A stretch of 64,000 nucleotides of DNA, taken from contig NC_092678.1 in the NCBI RefSeq assembly GCF_964355755.1, positions 11,132,922 to 11,196,921 of the forward strand, in the 5' to 3' direction. This DNA comes from Antedon mediterranea. Lineage: Eukaryota > Echinodermata > Crinoidea > Comatulida > Antedonidae. The translations under genes and the position numbers were made by a program. Below, piece after piece: positions 1 to 10,017 of the stretch (the stretch's first letter is position 1; every line of letters begins with the position of its first letter). Under the pieces are notes generated by a model. The model ran no database searches and was not told the DNA's origin. It saw only the letters and a list, made by a program, of their open reading frames with translations.

Positions 1-56
1 CCAAAGAAGTTTAACTGTGGGGGGTGCACGGTAACCCCCCTCCAGCCCATGGAATA
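1..56. other. Unassigned left edge with a G/C-run hairpin
   Basis: This stretch has no counterpart upstream of the matching part of the right LTR (12171), although the next 231 bases match closely. It contains an inverted repeat at 15-45: a run of six G at 19-24 pairs with six C at 35-40 around an eight-base loop. It may be the right edge of another insertion inside the left LTR, or diverged LTR sequence. The window starts too late to decide. Confidence 0.4.
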
Positions 57-287
57 ATAAGCTTTGTATTAATTAAACAAAATAGTAGTAGCCATTATAC
101 AATAAAGGATCTCTTATATTAAAGGATAATTATAATCACATTTTTGTAACTTTAAACCAATATATTACAGTACTTTGTTATTCGTTTTGCTAATAATAAT
201 AATACCTTTTATTATAGCAACCTGTTTCTATGAATAAAGTTTGATTCAAGTAACTTGTTTTCGTGATTCGTAATTCCTGCCTGTACA
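57..287 (+). repeat. Left (5') LTR of BEL-A, 3' portion
   Basis: It matches 12171-12398 almost base for base: 231 against 228 bases, three substitutions and a 3-bp TAA indel. It ends in CTGTACA at 281-287, as the right copy does at 12398, which fits the CA terminus of an LTR. A 32-base leader then separates it from the gag ATG at 320. No TGG-type tRNA primer-binding site is obvious after the LTR. Only the downstream part of the LTR is visible, since homology stops at 57. Confidence 0.8.
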
Positions 288-319
288 TCTTGCGTGAATT
301 TGCATCATTCGAATCAAGA

Positions 320-652
320 ATGTCGTCCATTAGAAGTAAGAGTAGTAGTGGAAGCAGTGCAAGGTCATTCAGAATCAGTGCAGCTGAGGCAAGAGCAGAC
401 CTGGAAGTTGCAAAGGCTAGAGAGTCGATAGCAAAGAAGAAGAGAGAAGCAGCTGCTGAATTGGAAAGGTTAGAACTGCAAGGTGAAGTCGAAATAGGAG
501 AAGTGAGACTAAGAGTGCTTGAAAATGAATTAGAACAAATAGAAGAAGAAGATAAAGAAGATATATCAAGCTTCCAAAAATGTTCGGAAAATGTATCGGA
601 TTGGGTCAATAAGTATGTTAATCCCAGTGTAGGTCTTAAAGATGAAGTAGTT
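320..652 (+). pseudogene. gag: BEL-A gag, N-terminal coiled-coil part
   Basis: An ATG at 320 opens a frame rich in serine and then in charged heptad-like sequence (A/E/R/K with regularly spaced Leu), predicting a long coiled coil over about residues 15-85. The layout, a Ser-rich stretch followed by a Glu/Lys/Arg coiled coil, is the same as residues 110-250 of the intact BEL-B polyprotein in this window, which identifies it as BEL-type Gag N-terminus. The frame is cut at 650-652 by the poly-T end of a minus-strand LINE and resumes in the same frame at 3027-3035. The upstream in-frame extension to 263 has no ATG and was not used. Confidence 0.75.
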
Positions 653-1033
653 TTTTTTTTCTCTTTTGTGGCGCAAACACCACTTTTATTCACATTCATA
701 TTATCTCATATTACATAAAATCAGTACAGTACAGTATTATTTAACTTGTAAATGTCGTTACAGTTCATAAGTAACATTTTTACATATATGAATTCTGTAT
801 TACTCCTTTTTTCATTAATTTTCTTATATTTTGTTATACACTTGACAGGATCATCATTATCATCTATCCCGTTTTAAAATAGTTCACACATTTTCATTTG
901 TTTGTTTTTATTTTACAACCCGGATTATACAATATATTTATATACATGATAAAAAAAAAACAATAATAGCTCAGTACCACCAGTAACCCGTATCCATGTA
1001 ATTCTTTTTCTGTTAATCGTATCAAATTAGAAA
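651..1033 (-). other. LINE 3' untranslated region and poly-A tail
   Basis: AT-rich sequence between the end of the LINE ORF2 remnant (1034) and the poly-A tract (plus-strand T run at 651-660). A further ten-A run lies at 951-960. No open frame of note is seen here; the plus-strand extension of the gag frame to 718 is read-through into LINE sequence. Confidence 0.7.
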
Positions 1034-1915
1034 TTATATTATCATAATCGTATTTTTTAAAGCTACCCATTTTTCTATACTTGTTTCTTTATTGTTATAT
1101 GTTTCACATTCAATGTTATATAACATATTGCTTTTAAATGAATTCCATAAAGATTTACCCACTGGCTTATTTAGTGCAGATAACATTTTTATTCTATAAA
1201 TAGTAAATGCTGCAAAAGTGTAAATATAATCTATTAGCTTATCTCCCGTTCCTAGTATTAATTGTTTAAATGATATATTATTGTGATTTAAACTTACAAA
1301 GATACTAAGCATTTTCCTCCAATATTTCTGAATAAATCTACAACTAAAAAACAAATGATTTTCATTTTCAATTTCTCCACATTTGTCACACGTTTGTGTT
1401 TCCTTAACTTTCCACTGATACAGCCGTTTGTTGGTAGGCAGTATTCTATGTAACATCTTATAATTGAATTGTGCTAGTTTCTTATCTTTCATTTTACATA
1501 CTTTCCGTAACCAAGAAGTTTTCCAATCAATGTTGTTATCATTGAAGTACTCTTCCCATTTTAGTTGTGACATTGGAATAATGAAATATTCTTTCACAAA
1601 CCATGAGTATATTAGTTTGGTAGGAGTAATCTCATACTTGGTCCCAACTAATTCATCATTATCATCACAATTGAAAATATCTACCTCCTTAATAATACGT
1701 TTCCATTGAATTGGTATTGCCTTAATAATGCACAAATACTCATTTAACCAGTTTGTTTTACATTGTAGTTTCACCAGTATTTCGTTTGATGTTAAAAAAG
1801 CGTTCTTATTAACAATGTCTTTAATACTGATAATGCCACTGTCAATCCAATGCTTGTAGAAAAGCGATTTTTTTTTTAGTTTAACGTAGTGGTTTCCCCA
1901 CAGTTGCTCATTCAT
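1034..1915 (-). pseudogene. LINE ORF2, C-terminal part with zf-RVT zinc finger
   Basis: This 293-residue frame continues the LINE ORF2 after a frame change at about 1915-1930, next to a long T run. Around residues 165-200 it shows a WKVKETQTCDKCG segment followed by E, H and C residues (pattern C-x2-C-G ... E-x3-H-x-F-F-x-C). This is the zinc-binding domain found after the reverse transcriptase in L1/Tx1-like elements (zf-RVT). The natural stop is present at 1034. The leading Met is probably not a real start, since the protein should be continuous with the RT segment at 1915-3026. Confidence 0.75.
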
Positions 1916-3026
1916 TATATCGTTTCAGGGTTTTTTTTAGAGATTCTGTTATAATTTATGTTGGCTTTTATCATATTTTTGTAAAACAGTGGAATTTTAT
2001 CAGAATTAACATCAATAATGTTATAACATGACATATTAAGTAAAACATTAACATCACATATTTTTTTAATATAATACATTGGAATATTTTTCCATTTAGC
2101 ACCATCATCATTCATAATTCTTTTTAACCAGCCACACATGAGTGCGTTAACATGAAGAGTAAAATCAGGCATTTTAATGCCTCCCATCTCAACTTCACCA
2201 ATTAGAGTTTTTCTTTTTATCTTTTCCCTTTTATTGTTCCAAATAAAATTATATATTAGATTTGTAACTTTTGTATATACATATTTTGGAACATCAGTGA
2301 TATTTGCAGCATATGTTAATTTAGATAGTGCAAGACTTTTCAGGATTAGTATTCTACCAAAAATTGAGAGATTTCTAGCATTCCATTGTTTTAAAGTCTT
2401 TTCTAGCTCTATTAATTTAACATCCCAGTTTTTTCTGGTACATTCTTCTGTATTATACCCTACATATATGCCTACAATTTTGATCGAGTGTTTTACCCAA
2501 TTTAATTCTAAAGGTCTATCTATTCTGTTCTTCCATTTACCAATCCAAAAAGCATTCTTTTTTTTTTTATTTAGTGTCATTCCAGATACTTCACAAAAAC
2601 GTTCAATTACACTGACTGCTGACTTAATACTTTTGTCATTACCAACATACAAAACAGTATCATCTGCTAATTGGCTTATTCTAGCTTCTATGTTATTTTC
2701 ATTATTTGGAAGTTTAATACCCTTATAGTCATCTTTGTTTCTTATTCTAGATGCCATTACTTCAACCACTAAAATGAATAACAGAGCAGATAGAGGACAA
2801 CCTTGTCTAATACCTCTTTCCATTTTAAAATTGTTTGAAACCCAACCATTGTTAACTGTGACACATTCAACGTTATTGTATAATACTTTTACCCAGTTAC
2901 AAAAGAACATTCCAAAGTTAAACTTTTCTAGAACATTGAACATAAAATCTCTACCAATAGAGTCAAAAGCCTTCTTAAAATCTACGGTAATTATTGCCCC
3001 TTCGATATCATTACACTCTGTATAGT
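1915..3026 (-). pseudogene. LINE ORF2, reverse transcriptase part (5' truncated)
   Basis: This encodes the palm and thumb of a non-LTR reverse transcriptase. Visible motifs are motif A (VDFKKAFDS), the RQGCPLS block of motif B, and the catalytic LADDT motif with its two Asp codons at 2659-2664. Downstream, the FGRILILKSL and KRKTLIGEVEMGGIKMPDF segments are typical of L1/Tx1-clade ORF2. Everything 5' of motif A is missing, including the endonuclease and RT fingers, so the copy is immobile by itself. The antisense frame runs on to 3294, but residues upstream of 3026 are the reverse strand of the BEL-A gag repeat and not LINE protein. Confidence 0.85.
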
Positions 3027-3362
3027 ATGAAGTAGTTAATGAAATAGTTAACACATTTGATAATGAAGTTGTTAACGAAATAGTTAATGAAGTTGATAAT
3101 GAAGTAGTTAACGAAATAGTTAACACATTTGATAATAAAGTAGTTAATGAAGTTGATAATGAAGTAGTTAATGAAATAGTTAACACATTTGATAATGAAG
3201 TAGTTAACGAAATAGTTAATGAAGTTGATAATGAAGTAGTTAACGAAATAGTTAATGAAGTTGATAATGAAGTAGTTAATGAAATAGTTAACACATTTGA
3301 TAATGAAGTAGTTAACGAAATAGTTAATGAAGTTGATAATGAAGTAGTTAATGAAGTTGTAA
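3027..3362 (+). repeat. Tandem acidic repeat inside BEL-A gag
   Basis: About nine imperfect units of roughly 24-36 bp encode a 12-residue acidic pattern, EVVNEIVNEVDN, alternating with EVVNEIVNTFDN. The frame is the same as the gag segment at 320-652. On the minus strand it reads as the low-complexity LTTSLSTSLTISL series, which is an artefact. Expansion by slippage is likely. The right-hand copy of the LINE target duplication is its first unit. Confidence 0.85.
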
Positions 3363-4502
3363 ATACTGATAATGTAACAGGGCTATTACATAATGCGAAC
3401 CTATCACCAAATGCAGTTCCCTGGTCTCAACATGAGAAACTAAATGTGATTCACCAACAGCCTATGAATGTACATAATATTAGTAGGCCTAGCCCTGCGC
3501 CCAATAAACTTTTCGTTTCAGGCATCAAACCAACAGCAGCACTAGATGTGTCGCCGGAACCATCAGTAGTTGAGAAGTCTACGAAAGATATTGCAGATGG
3601 GTAGCAAAATCTTCTTCAGAAGCAAGGAGAGGTGTTTGCGCAATTCACTATTCAACAGTCTTTGCCCAAAAGAGAGCTACATCCGTTTAATGGAGAAGCA
3701 GTCGATTACGCACGCAAGGGAAGTTCCAAATAACAGAGATCGATTATACTATTTAGAGCAGTACACCGCTGGTGAGGCTCAACAATTGGTTAAGAGCTAC
3801 ATCACCATGGATGAAGCTGTTGGCTATAAGGAAGCAAAGAAAGCATTAGCTAAAAAGTATGGTGATCCGTTCAAACTCGCAGAAGCTTATATGGAAAGGG
3901 TCTTACAATTTCCTGATATTAAATCTGAGGACAAGGATGCACTTTCTAATTTCTCACTCTTGCTGTTAGAATGCAAAAATGTAATGTCAAATTTAAAACA
4001 TCTAGAAGAGCTTAACCACACCAGAAGCATACAACAATTGATGCGAAAATTGCCTTTCGAGTTAAGAGATAGATGGAGGACAAAGACCGATTTCATTCAG
4101 GAGGACAGACAAATCGAATACAAGGACTTTGTCAAATTTGTTGAAAACCAGGCTAAATTATTAAAAAATCCTACATACGGTGACATCAAGGACCACCACC
4201 AGCCTAAACCAGCAAACAAACCACGGCCAAGGAACAACTATAGATCGTTTGCTGTATTGGAGGAAGCAAAATCATGTTTGCATTGTAAAGGCGTGCATGA
4301 TATTTTAGATTGTACTAAATTTAATGATATTTCGAAGGACGAGAAGGTGAAATTTATTAAAGAAAATAAATTATGCTTCGGATGTCTGGGAGCAGGTCAC
4401 ATGAGCAAATCTTGTGAAAATCGACAAAAAATGCAAGAAGTGCAACAAGAGTCACCCAACATCTCTACATTGGGACAAACCAACGGTGGTCGATCAAAAT
4501 GA
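3363..4502 (+). pseudogene. gag: BEL-A gag, central region and nucleocapsid (broken)
   Basis: The frame from the acidic repeat runs to a stop at 3602-3604, reopens to another stop at 3731, then shifts; the rest is read at about 3716-4499. The part at 3745-4100 matches the DUF1759-type Gag region of BEL elements, with the LYYLEQYTAGEAQQLV and FELRDRW segments equivalent to those in BEL-B. The nucleocapsid follows: a C-x2-C-x3-H-x4-C cluster (CLHCKGVHDILDC) and a classical CCHC knuckle (CFGCLGAGHMSKSC). A few residues appear to be deleted around the frame change near 3720. Not functional as it stands. Confidence 0.8.
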
Positions 4503-5201
4503 GCTTTCCGTAGCTTGCGTTAGTGATTCGTGTGCGTTAGCAGTTATACCAGTCCAAGTGAGGTCAAAAAATGGTGTGTTGATGGTAACTACCTATGCAT
4601 TTATAGATCCCGGCAGTACAATATCGTTTTGTTCGCAAACATTAACCAAAAGGCTAGGTATCAGAGGAAAGCCTACAAAGATTCCTGTGGGAACCATCAC
4701 GTCCAGGGAAGAATTGAAAACCGAAGTAATTAAAGACTTGAAATTAGTAGCCTAGAAGGGGGCAGTGAAGTCATAATACCTGCCCCATACCTAAAAGAGA
4801 GTCTACCACTTGATAGAGTACATATTCCAGTCCAAAATGATGTGAACCAGTGGCAACACCTCAAAGGTGTAAAGGTTGGCGAATTAAATGCAGATGTCGA
4901 ATTATTGATTGGTATGAGAGTCGGTGGTGCCTACACCCCACTTGAGATTAAAACCGGAGCAGTTGGTACACCGCATGCTACTAGGACCAGTTTAGGCTGA
5001 GTCCTATGGAACCTTGTAAAAAACCCATCAAACTCTAAGAACATTTCTAAATCTGCTCATCACCCTGTCCATTGGACCAAATCGGAAAGATATGATAAGG
5101 TGGCCGAAGAGAGTGAACTACTGAGAATCGTTAATAAATCGACGGAGATAGACTTTCCTGAGAAGGGGCTTGACAGTAAACTCCATCACTCGGTAGATGA
5201 T
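4414..5201 (+). pseudogene. pol: BEL-A protease region (broken)
   Basis: After a frame change near 4420 the sequence encodes a third Cys/His cluster (CKKCNKSHPTSLH), then an aspartic protease active site, YAFIDPGSTISF, with the D-x-G-S core expected for a retrotransposon protease. The frame stops at 4753-4755 and continues in another frame from about 4755. In-frame stops follow at 4998 and 5202. The region corresponds to about residues 830-1120 of BEL-B. It would cleave the polyprotein in an intact element; here it is a remnant. Confidence 0.75.
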
Positions 5202-5204
5202 TAG

Positions 5205-5828
5205 TTATTCTTAAAACAAGTATCGGAAACAATATGTAAAGAAGACGATGATATTCACTATACCATTGGTTTACCATTTCGTCACAGTGATGTTTTACTA
5301 CCAAATAATAGACATATGGCCGAAAAACTACTTCAACTTCTCAGAAGTAAACTTAAGAAGGACACGAAGCTGCATTCTCAGTATACAGAGTTTATGCAGA
5401 ACCTATTGACCAAAGGGTATACTGAGAAGATCACCAACAAGCTAGCAACAACAAAATGGTACATTCCGCATCATGGCGTCTTTAATCCACACAAACCAAA
5501 GCTAAGGGTCGTCTTAGACTGCGCTGCTAGATCTCAAGGAATTGCACTAGACGATGTTTTAATAGCAGGTCCAAATCTTACGAACAGTTTCTTAGGAGTG
5601 TTGTTACGTTTCAGGGAATGTAAGGTAGCTCTGATGGCAGATGTTGAAGCTATGTTTTTAAATAATAAACAAACGCAGTTCAGCACATTTGTAGCGAACA
5701 GAATCAGCATTATCCATAACGGCTCAAGTCCAAAGCAGTGGAGGCATGTTGGAGGCAAGCTAAACCCGGCAGACATAGCGTCTCGAGGCCTTAACCTGAA
5801 GGACAATGAACAAGTAAGAAATGGTTAG
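5205..5828 (+). pseudogene. pol: BEL-A reverse transcriptase start fused to RNase H tail by deletion
   Basis: Up to about 5655 this follows the start of BEL reverse transcriptase: KWYIPHHGVFNP, LRVVLDCAA, and motif A, ALMADVEAMF. The next residues, from about 5670, already match the far end of RNase H (FVANRISIIHNG, then NPADIASRG). In BEL-B the same landmarks are about 350 residues apart, so roughly 1 kb has been lost without breaking the frame. The lost part includes the YVDD catalytic loop and the RNase H acidic residues. A stop follows at 5826. The copy cannot reverse transcribe on its own. Confidence 0.85.
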
Positions 5829-6127
5829 GGGGGCCGGAGTTTCTTTTGAAGGGAATTGATAGCTGGCCTAAGCCGTTTCGTAGCAGCAACCTTGATGAAA
5901 GTGATCCTGAAGTTAAAGAAGCCACCTGTGTTACAATTGAGCAGCCAGATTCTATTGAACTTCTAATACAACATTATTCGTCGTATTATAGATTGAAACG
6001 TGCGATAGCATGGTTACTTAGACTAAAAAAGGCACTTGTACAGCGTGAAGTGAAGAAGACTGCTATTTCCCTAAATGAGTTAAAGAATGCTGAAATGTCC
6101 AAAGTAGAAGCTACCTTGATGAAATAA
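5829..6127 (+). pseudogene. pol: BEL-A linker between RNase H and integrase
   Basis: A short open stretch at 5846-6124 contains WLLRLKKAL and a lysine-rich segment. It matches in position and character the BEL-B segment at about residues 1700-1740 (ARLLNLKTRL), the poorly conserved linker before the integrase zinc-binding domain. It is bounded by stops at 5826 and 6125 and sits in a different frame from its neighbours. No catalytic motif is expected here. Confidence 0.6.
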
Positions 6128-6129
6128 CT

Positions 6130-7397
6130 TCTATTAAGGAAAATAAACAGAAATCTAGTAATATTGGTAGACTAGATCCATTTATCGATGAAGGAGTATT
6201 ACGAGTTGGAGGCCGCCTGCGACGGTCAAATCAACCGAGCACTGTTAAACACCCAGTTATTTTACCTAGAAATCACCATATTGCAACTCTTATAATGACT
6301 GAGGCACATCAGATTTATGGTCACTGCGGTAGAAATCATCTAGTTTGTGCTGTAAGAAAGAGGTATTGGATACCAAACCTGCCGTCGGCAGCAAGACGAC
6401 TCGTTTTGAAGTGTGTTACATGTAGAAAGTATCATCGGAAAGCAGAGAGTCAAAAGATGGCTGATCTACCCGAGCAACGAATCACTGTAGGTGAACGTCC
6501 CTTTTGCTGCACGGGAATGGACTATTTTGGTCCCTTTGAAATAAAGCGAGGTCGAGCGACGCAGAAACGTTACGGTGTCATATTTACTTGCCTCAAGACT
6601 AGGGCTGTGCATTTAGAAGTTGCATGTTCACTGACAACAAACTCATGTATCCATGCGATTAGACGGTTCATCTCTCGAAGAGGACCCGCTCAAACAATAA
6701 GGTCCGATAACGGAACTAATATAGTTGAGCACAAAGGGAATTGCAGAAGTCCCTTAAAGAACTTGATGTAGACAAGATCCAAAGAAATATGCTAAAGAAG
6801 GGAATAAATTGGCAATTTAATCCACCTGCTGCATCTCACTATGGAGGAATTTGGGAGCGGATGATCCGCTCAAGCAGGAAAGCAATATACGGAATTCTCA
6901 AAGAACAGCCATTGAAATTGAACGACGAAGGCTTGTCCACATTGTTTTGCGAAGCAGAATACATCATAAACAGTAGGCCGCTAACAGCAAATTCAGACAA
7001 CCTCAAGGACTTAGAACCGCTCACACCCAACCACTTTTTGATAGGTGCAGGAGTTGAACTGACAGCACCGGGATCATTTACAAAGAAAGATGTAGTAATG
7101 GGTTGGAGACAAGGCCAGTATCTTACCAATCTTTTTTGGAAGAGGTTGGCGAACGAGTATCTTACCACACTTCAAGAAAGGCAGCGTTGGATACAATGTA
7201 AGAGGAATATTGCTTTCGGTGATGTTGTTTTGATAATGGAAAACTCCCCCAGGAATAGTTGGCCAATGGCCAGAGTAGAATCAGCCCCCAAGGATGATAA
7301 GAATGTAATAAGGTCGGTCCAACTGAGGACAAAGTCGTCTACATTAGTTAGACCTATCGCTAAGCTTATTCTTATTTTAGAAGCCGTGACTAGTTAG
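6130..7397 (+). pseudogene. pol: BEL-A integrase (frameshifted)
   Basis: Two overlapping frames, 6130-6771 and 6741-7397, together cover a BEL/Pao integrase. In order they show the HHCC zinc-binding domain (EAHQIYGH ... CVTC near 6411-6425), the catalytic core with Asp in MDYFGPF, Asp in RSDNGTN and Glu in GGIWERMIRS (a D-D-E triad), then the long C-terminal domain with PRNSWPMARV and RPIAKLILIL typical of BEL elements (DUF5641). A frameshift near 6725-6760 separates the second Asp from the Glu. The natural stop after 7394 lies about 110 bases before the right LTR. This is the best preserved part of BEL-A. Confidence 0.85.
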
Positions 7398-7507
7398 GAT
7401 CTCCTAACTTACTTATCTCAAGTAATTTATTTACATTTATGATACTTAGTTATGTTGAATTTTATTTTTTAATGCTCATTGTTTTACTCGCATTAAGAGG
7501 GCCGGGA
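7398..7507 (+). promoter_or_regulatory. BEL-A 3' non-coding stretch with polypurine tract
   Basis: An AT-rich spacer ends in the purine-rich run GAGGGCCGGGA at 7497-7507, directly before TGTTTTG. BEL-B has the same arrangement on its own strand (GAGGGAGCCA followed by TGTTACTG). This is the expected primer site for plus-strand DNA synthesis next to the 3' LTR. Confidence 0.65.
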
Positions 7508-7543
7508 TGTTTTGTCCCAGACATATTGACTTTGTAAAGTGTG
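7508..7543 (+). repeat. Start of the BEL-A right LTR (stub before insertion)
   Basis: TG at 7508-7509 follows the polypurine tract, as expected for the first bases of an LTR. The rest of the LTR appears only after about 11604, so the LTR is inferred to be split by the insertion 7544-11603. The matching left LTR start lies outside the window, so this cannot be tested internally. Alternatively the true 3' LTR starts near 11609, after another purine run (GAGGGGGTA), and 7508-11608 is extra internal sequence. Confidence 0.5.
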
Positions 7544-7733
7544 CCCTCTAAAGTTGAAACTGCCTCTTGTCTTCGAAGTTGAAGATGGAGCACACCGTGT
7601 TCGGATTTGTCCGAAGAAAATTGATAAAAAATTAGTTTTAAAGTTATTAATGACTAATGTTTGGATATTGGTGAGTTTAATATAAACTTGTGACTTGCTT
7701 GTACCTTAATTGTTATTTCAAATCTTTCATTAG

Positions 7734-9677
7734 GAAGGTACTGCTGTCTCTTTTGCCATCATACCAAACATCAGATATGCAGAGGTGATGTTCCAAAAGA
7801 CCACAGGTCTATAAAGACATTGAATGAAGACTATCAATTGTTTGAAGATCATGGAATGGTAAACTCCAAGGAGGTATCCAGGAGTGTAATCAGAAAAACG
7901 ATGGTGCCTATTGACATCGACCATGTAGGAAATATATATATTTTGGTTAAATATTGTTTTCATAGTTATGCACTTATCAATTGTGTGACTTACCATATGA
8001 ACCCCGGTAGAAGTGCATCATTTGTCCAATGTGCATCCTTTAGGTGACCATGACACACATTATGGAGAATGATAAAATGACACACCATTGTTCATTGATG
8101 TCTACTATCATCCTTTCTACTACAACACCATGATGATGCTGCTCACCAATTTGTATCATAATACAGTCCGACACTTGTACAAGTACTGAAATAATAAAGT
8201 AATAGTACTAATATAAAATCTTGAGGTTACATTTGAAAATGTGTTATTATTGCAGGTATCTGTACCAAGCCTCCATATTTCTTTAGGAGTGTTTAAGAAA
8301 TTATATGACCTGTTAGAAAATGAAATGCACGCATTGGATGCAGAGATTTTCAGGTTAAGGCAAAAAAATCCCGATGGAGGTGTCAACAATTTCGACAAAA
8401 TTATTGTAGAGCAGGCTGCAACAAATTCAGCATTGATGAAGCACATCTCAGATATGCAAGCACAAATTTCCCACCTAGAAGATGAAATTCCGCTTGTATT
8501 TTTAAACTGCAAATCAGAAGCATCCGCATCTGATTCTGTAAAGACACAAATTATGAGTATTGCTGAAAAGCAACAAGAAATCAAAGACATGGTATGTTAA
8601 GTACGAATAGTATTACACATACATATACTGTATTCTGAATGCATAATTAATTATTCAAAAGTAGTTTACACAGATTATGTATTTTTTTTAGGAAACAAAA
8701 TTGAACAAAGGTTTGAAATATGGCACTGGGCCAATTGTTTGTGCAATGGAGGAAGTTCTCCAACAAAACAAGGTTCCTCGTCAAGCCTATCATGGGAAGG
8801 CCTTTGTAGGCAACCATGTACACAAGTGTTGCCAGGTGATTATAAAAATAAACAATACACCATCTACTTAAGATAGTATACAGTTTAAATTTAATGACAA
8901 TACTATTATTAAAAAACTAAGTGTTGTATGTTGCAATGTTTGAATATTTACCCAATTGACAATATTGTTCACAGGTTGATATTATTCACCAGCTAACATC
9001 TGCATCAAACCGGGTTCTAGAGGAACAAAGCTCAGATATCCCAATTGGATTTCTTGGAAAATTGCAATCACGCCTTAAGAAAATTGATGTAACTTATACA
9101 CCTATCTTCCACCAATTTTCAGACATACACAAGGCAATAAACCATACCAATGCAATGACTGAGAATGAAATTGATATTGTTGGTAAGAAAAAAAAATGTT
9201 AACTATAAAATCTGAATTGAGTTTCTATCACTCAGCTGCTTATTAAAGAATTAATTAAATTTAAATATTAATTTACTTACAGCTTCAAATATATCAGACT
9301 TCATGTCCAACTGCAGAAAATTGGAGATCAACATATCTCCAAAATTACACATGCTCGAATTTCATGTTGTGGAATTTTTAAAGCGATGGCATGTTGGAAT
9401 CGGCTTGTTAAATGAGCAGGGGGGTGAACTTATTCACTCGTCATTTAACAAAAAAAGAAGAAGTCTCTATGGTGTAAAGTCAGCTCTGGCAAAAACAATG
9501 TCAGTGATGAAGAATCACTTAATCTTCACACAACCTGAAGTTCAAGCAAAAATAAAACATGCTATGAAAAGGAAGCACAGTATGTATTTTAAATACCATC
9601 AGTAAACCTTTGATGATTTTGTAGAAATAATAGTATTATCAAAGTATTTGTTTTTGTTTGCAGATGCAGAACAGTAG
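7734..9677 (+). CDS. Six-exon gene (or gene 3' part) of unrecognised family
   Basis: Exons are 7734-7924, 8256-8591, 8692-8835, 8975-9182, 9283-9579 and 9664-9677. All five introns (84-331 bp) are GT-AG, phases agree at every junction, and the spliced frame of about 395 residues is open to a TAG at 9675. Exon 1 holds a Cys/His cluster (CCLFCHHTKHQ) and the KTLNEDYQLFEDHG segment. Exon 2 opens with VSVPSLHISLGVFKKLYDLL and continues as a predicted coiled coil. Exon 3 has QAYHGKAFVGNHVHKC. Exon 5 has KLHMLEFHVVEFLKRW and LLNEQGGELIHSSFN. Such proteins, as I recall, occur in many copies in marine invertebrate genomes and look transposon-linked, but I cannot name the family. The N-terminus is absent: exon 1 begins mid-codon after an acceptor AG. 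A strong GTGAGT donor at 7671 may end a tiny upstream exon. Confidence 0.6.
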
Positions 9678-9920
9678 ATGGTTGAAGTGCTGCTATGTCA
9701 ACTAACTGTTGCAATATTAGAAATATCTGTATAAACAAAATTTAGTTAGTTGTGCCTGCATACATTTATGCAGAGCAGTACATGGTTGAAGTGTTGCTAT
9801 GTCAACTAACTGTTGCAATATTAGAAATATCTGTATAAACAAAATTTAGTTAGGTGTGCTTGCATACATTTATGCAGAGCAGTAGATGATTGAACTGCTG
9901 CTATGTCAACTAACTGTAGA
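9664..9920 (+). repeat. 104-bp tandem repeat, about 2.5 copies, containing the last exon
   Basis: Copies begin with ATGCAGA at 9664, 9768 and 9872, a strict 104-bp period, with a few substitutions. The third copy breaks off near 9917. The first copy contains the terminal coding exon and stop of the gene ending at 9677, so the exon's sequence is duplicated downstream, although later copies lack an upstream splice acceptor. Confidence 0.9.
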
Positions 9921-10017
9921 CAACATCGTAGATTTCTTTTTTCTTCACTTAATTAGTGTTTAATATAAATATTCAAACAAATGTTAGTTTATATACATAC
10001 CATTTAAACAGTATCTG

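Larger units (their letters stand above)
651..3026 (-). mobile_element. 5'-truncated LINE (L1/Tx1-like) inserted in BEL-A gag
   Basis: It lies antisense to BEL-A. Its 3' end is marked by a ten-T run at 651-660 (the poly-A tail read on plus) and its 5' end is at 3026, inside the reverse transcriptase domain. A 9-bp direct repeat, ATGAAGTAG, lies at 642-650 and 3027-3035; it could be 11 bp if two ambiguous T are counted. These are signs of target-primed reverse transcription with 5' truncation. The encoded RT and C-terminal zinc-finger region resemble L1/Tx1-clade ORF2. Because it disrupts gag and leaves the gag frame continuous on both sides, it inserted after BEL-A. Confidence 0.85.

Noticed and set aside
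15-45. Helitron-type 3' end
   Set aside because: The hairpin fits loosely, but the expected CTRR terminus shortly after the stem is missing.
3027-3294. Ser/Thr/Leu repeat protein at the N-terminus of the LINE RT frame
   Set aside because: It is the antisense reading of the gag acidic repeat. The LINE ends at 3026, as the target duplication shows.
7730-7996. Minus-strand open frame of 88 codons
   Set aside because: It overlaps a plus-strand exon and its intron. The plus-strand reading has consistent splice sites and a coherent protein.
8156-8590. Minus-strand 144-codon frame
   Set aside because: It is antisense to exon 2 of the spliced gene. It has no motif, whereas the exon has one and is bounded by splice sites.
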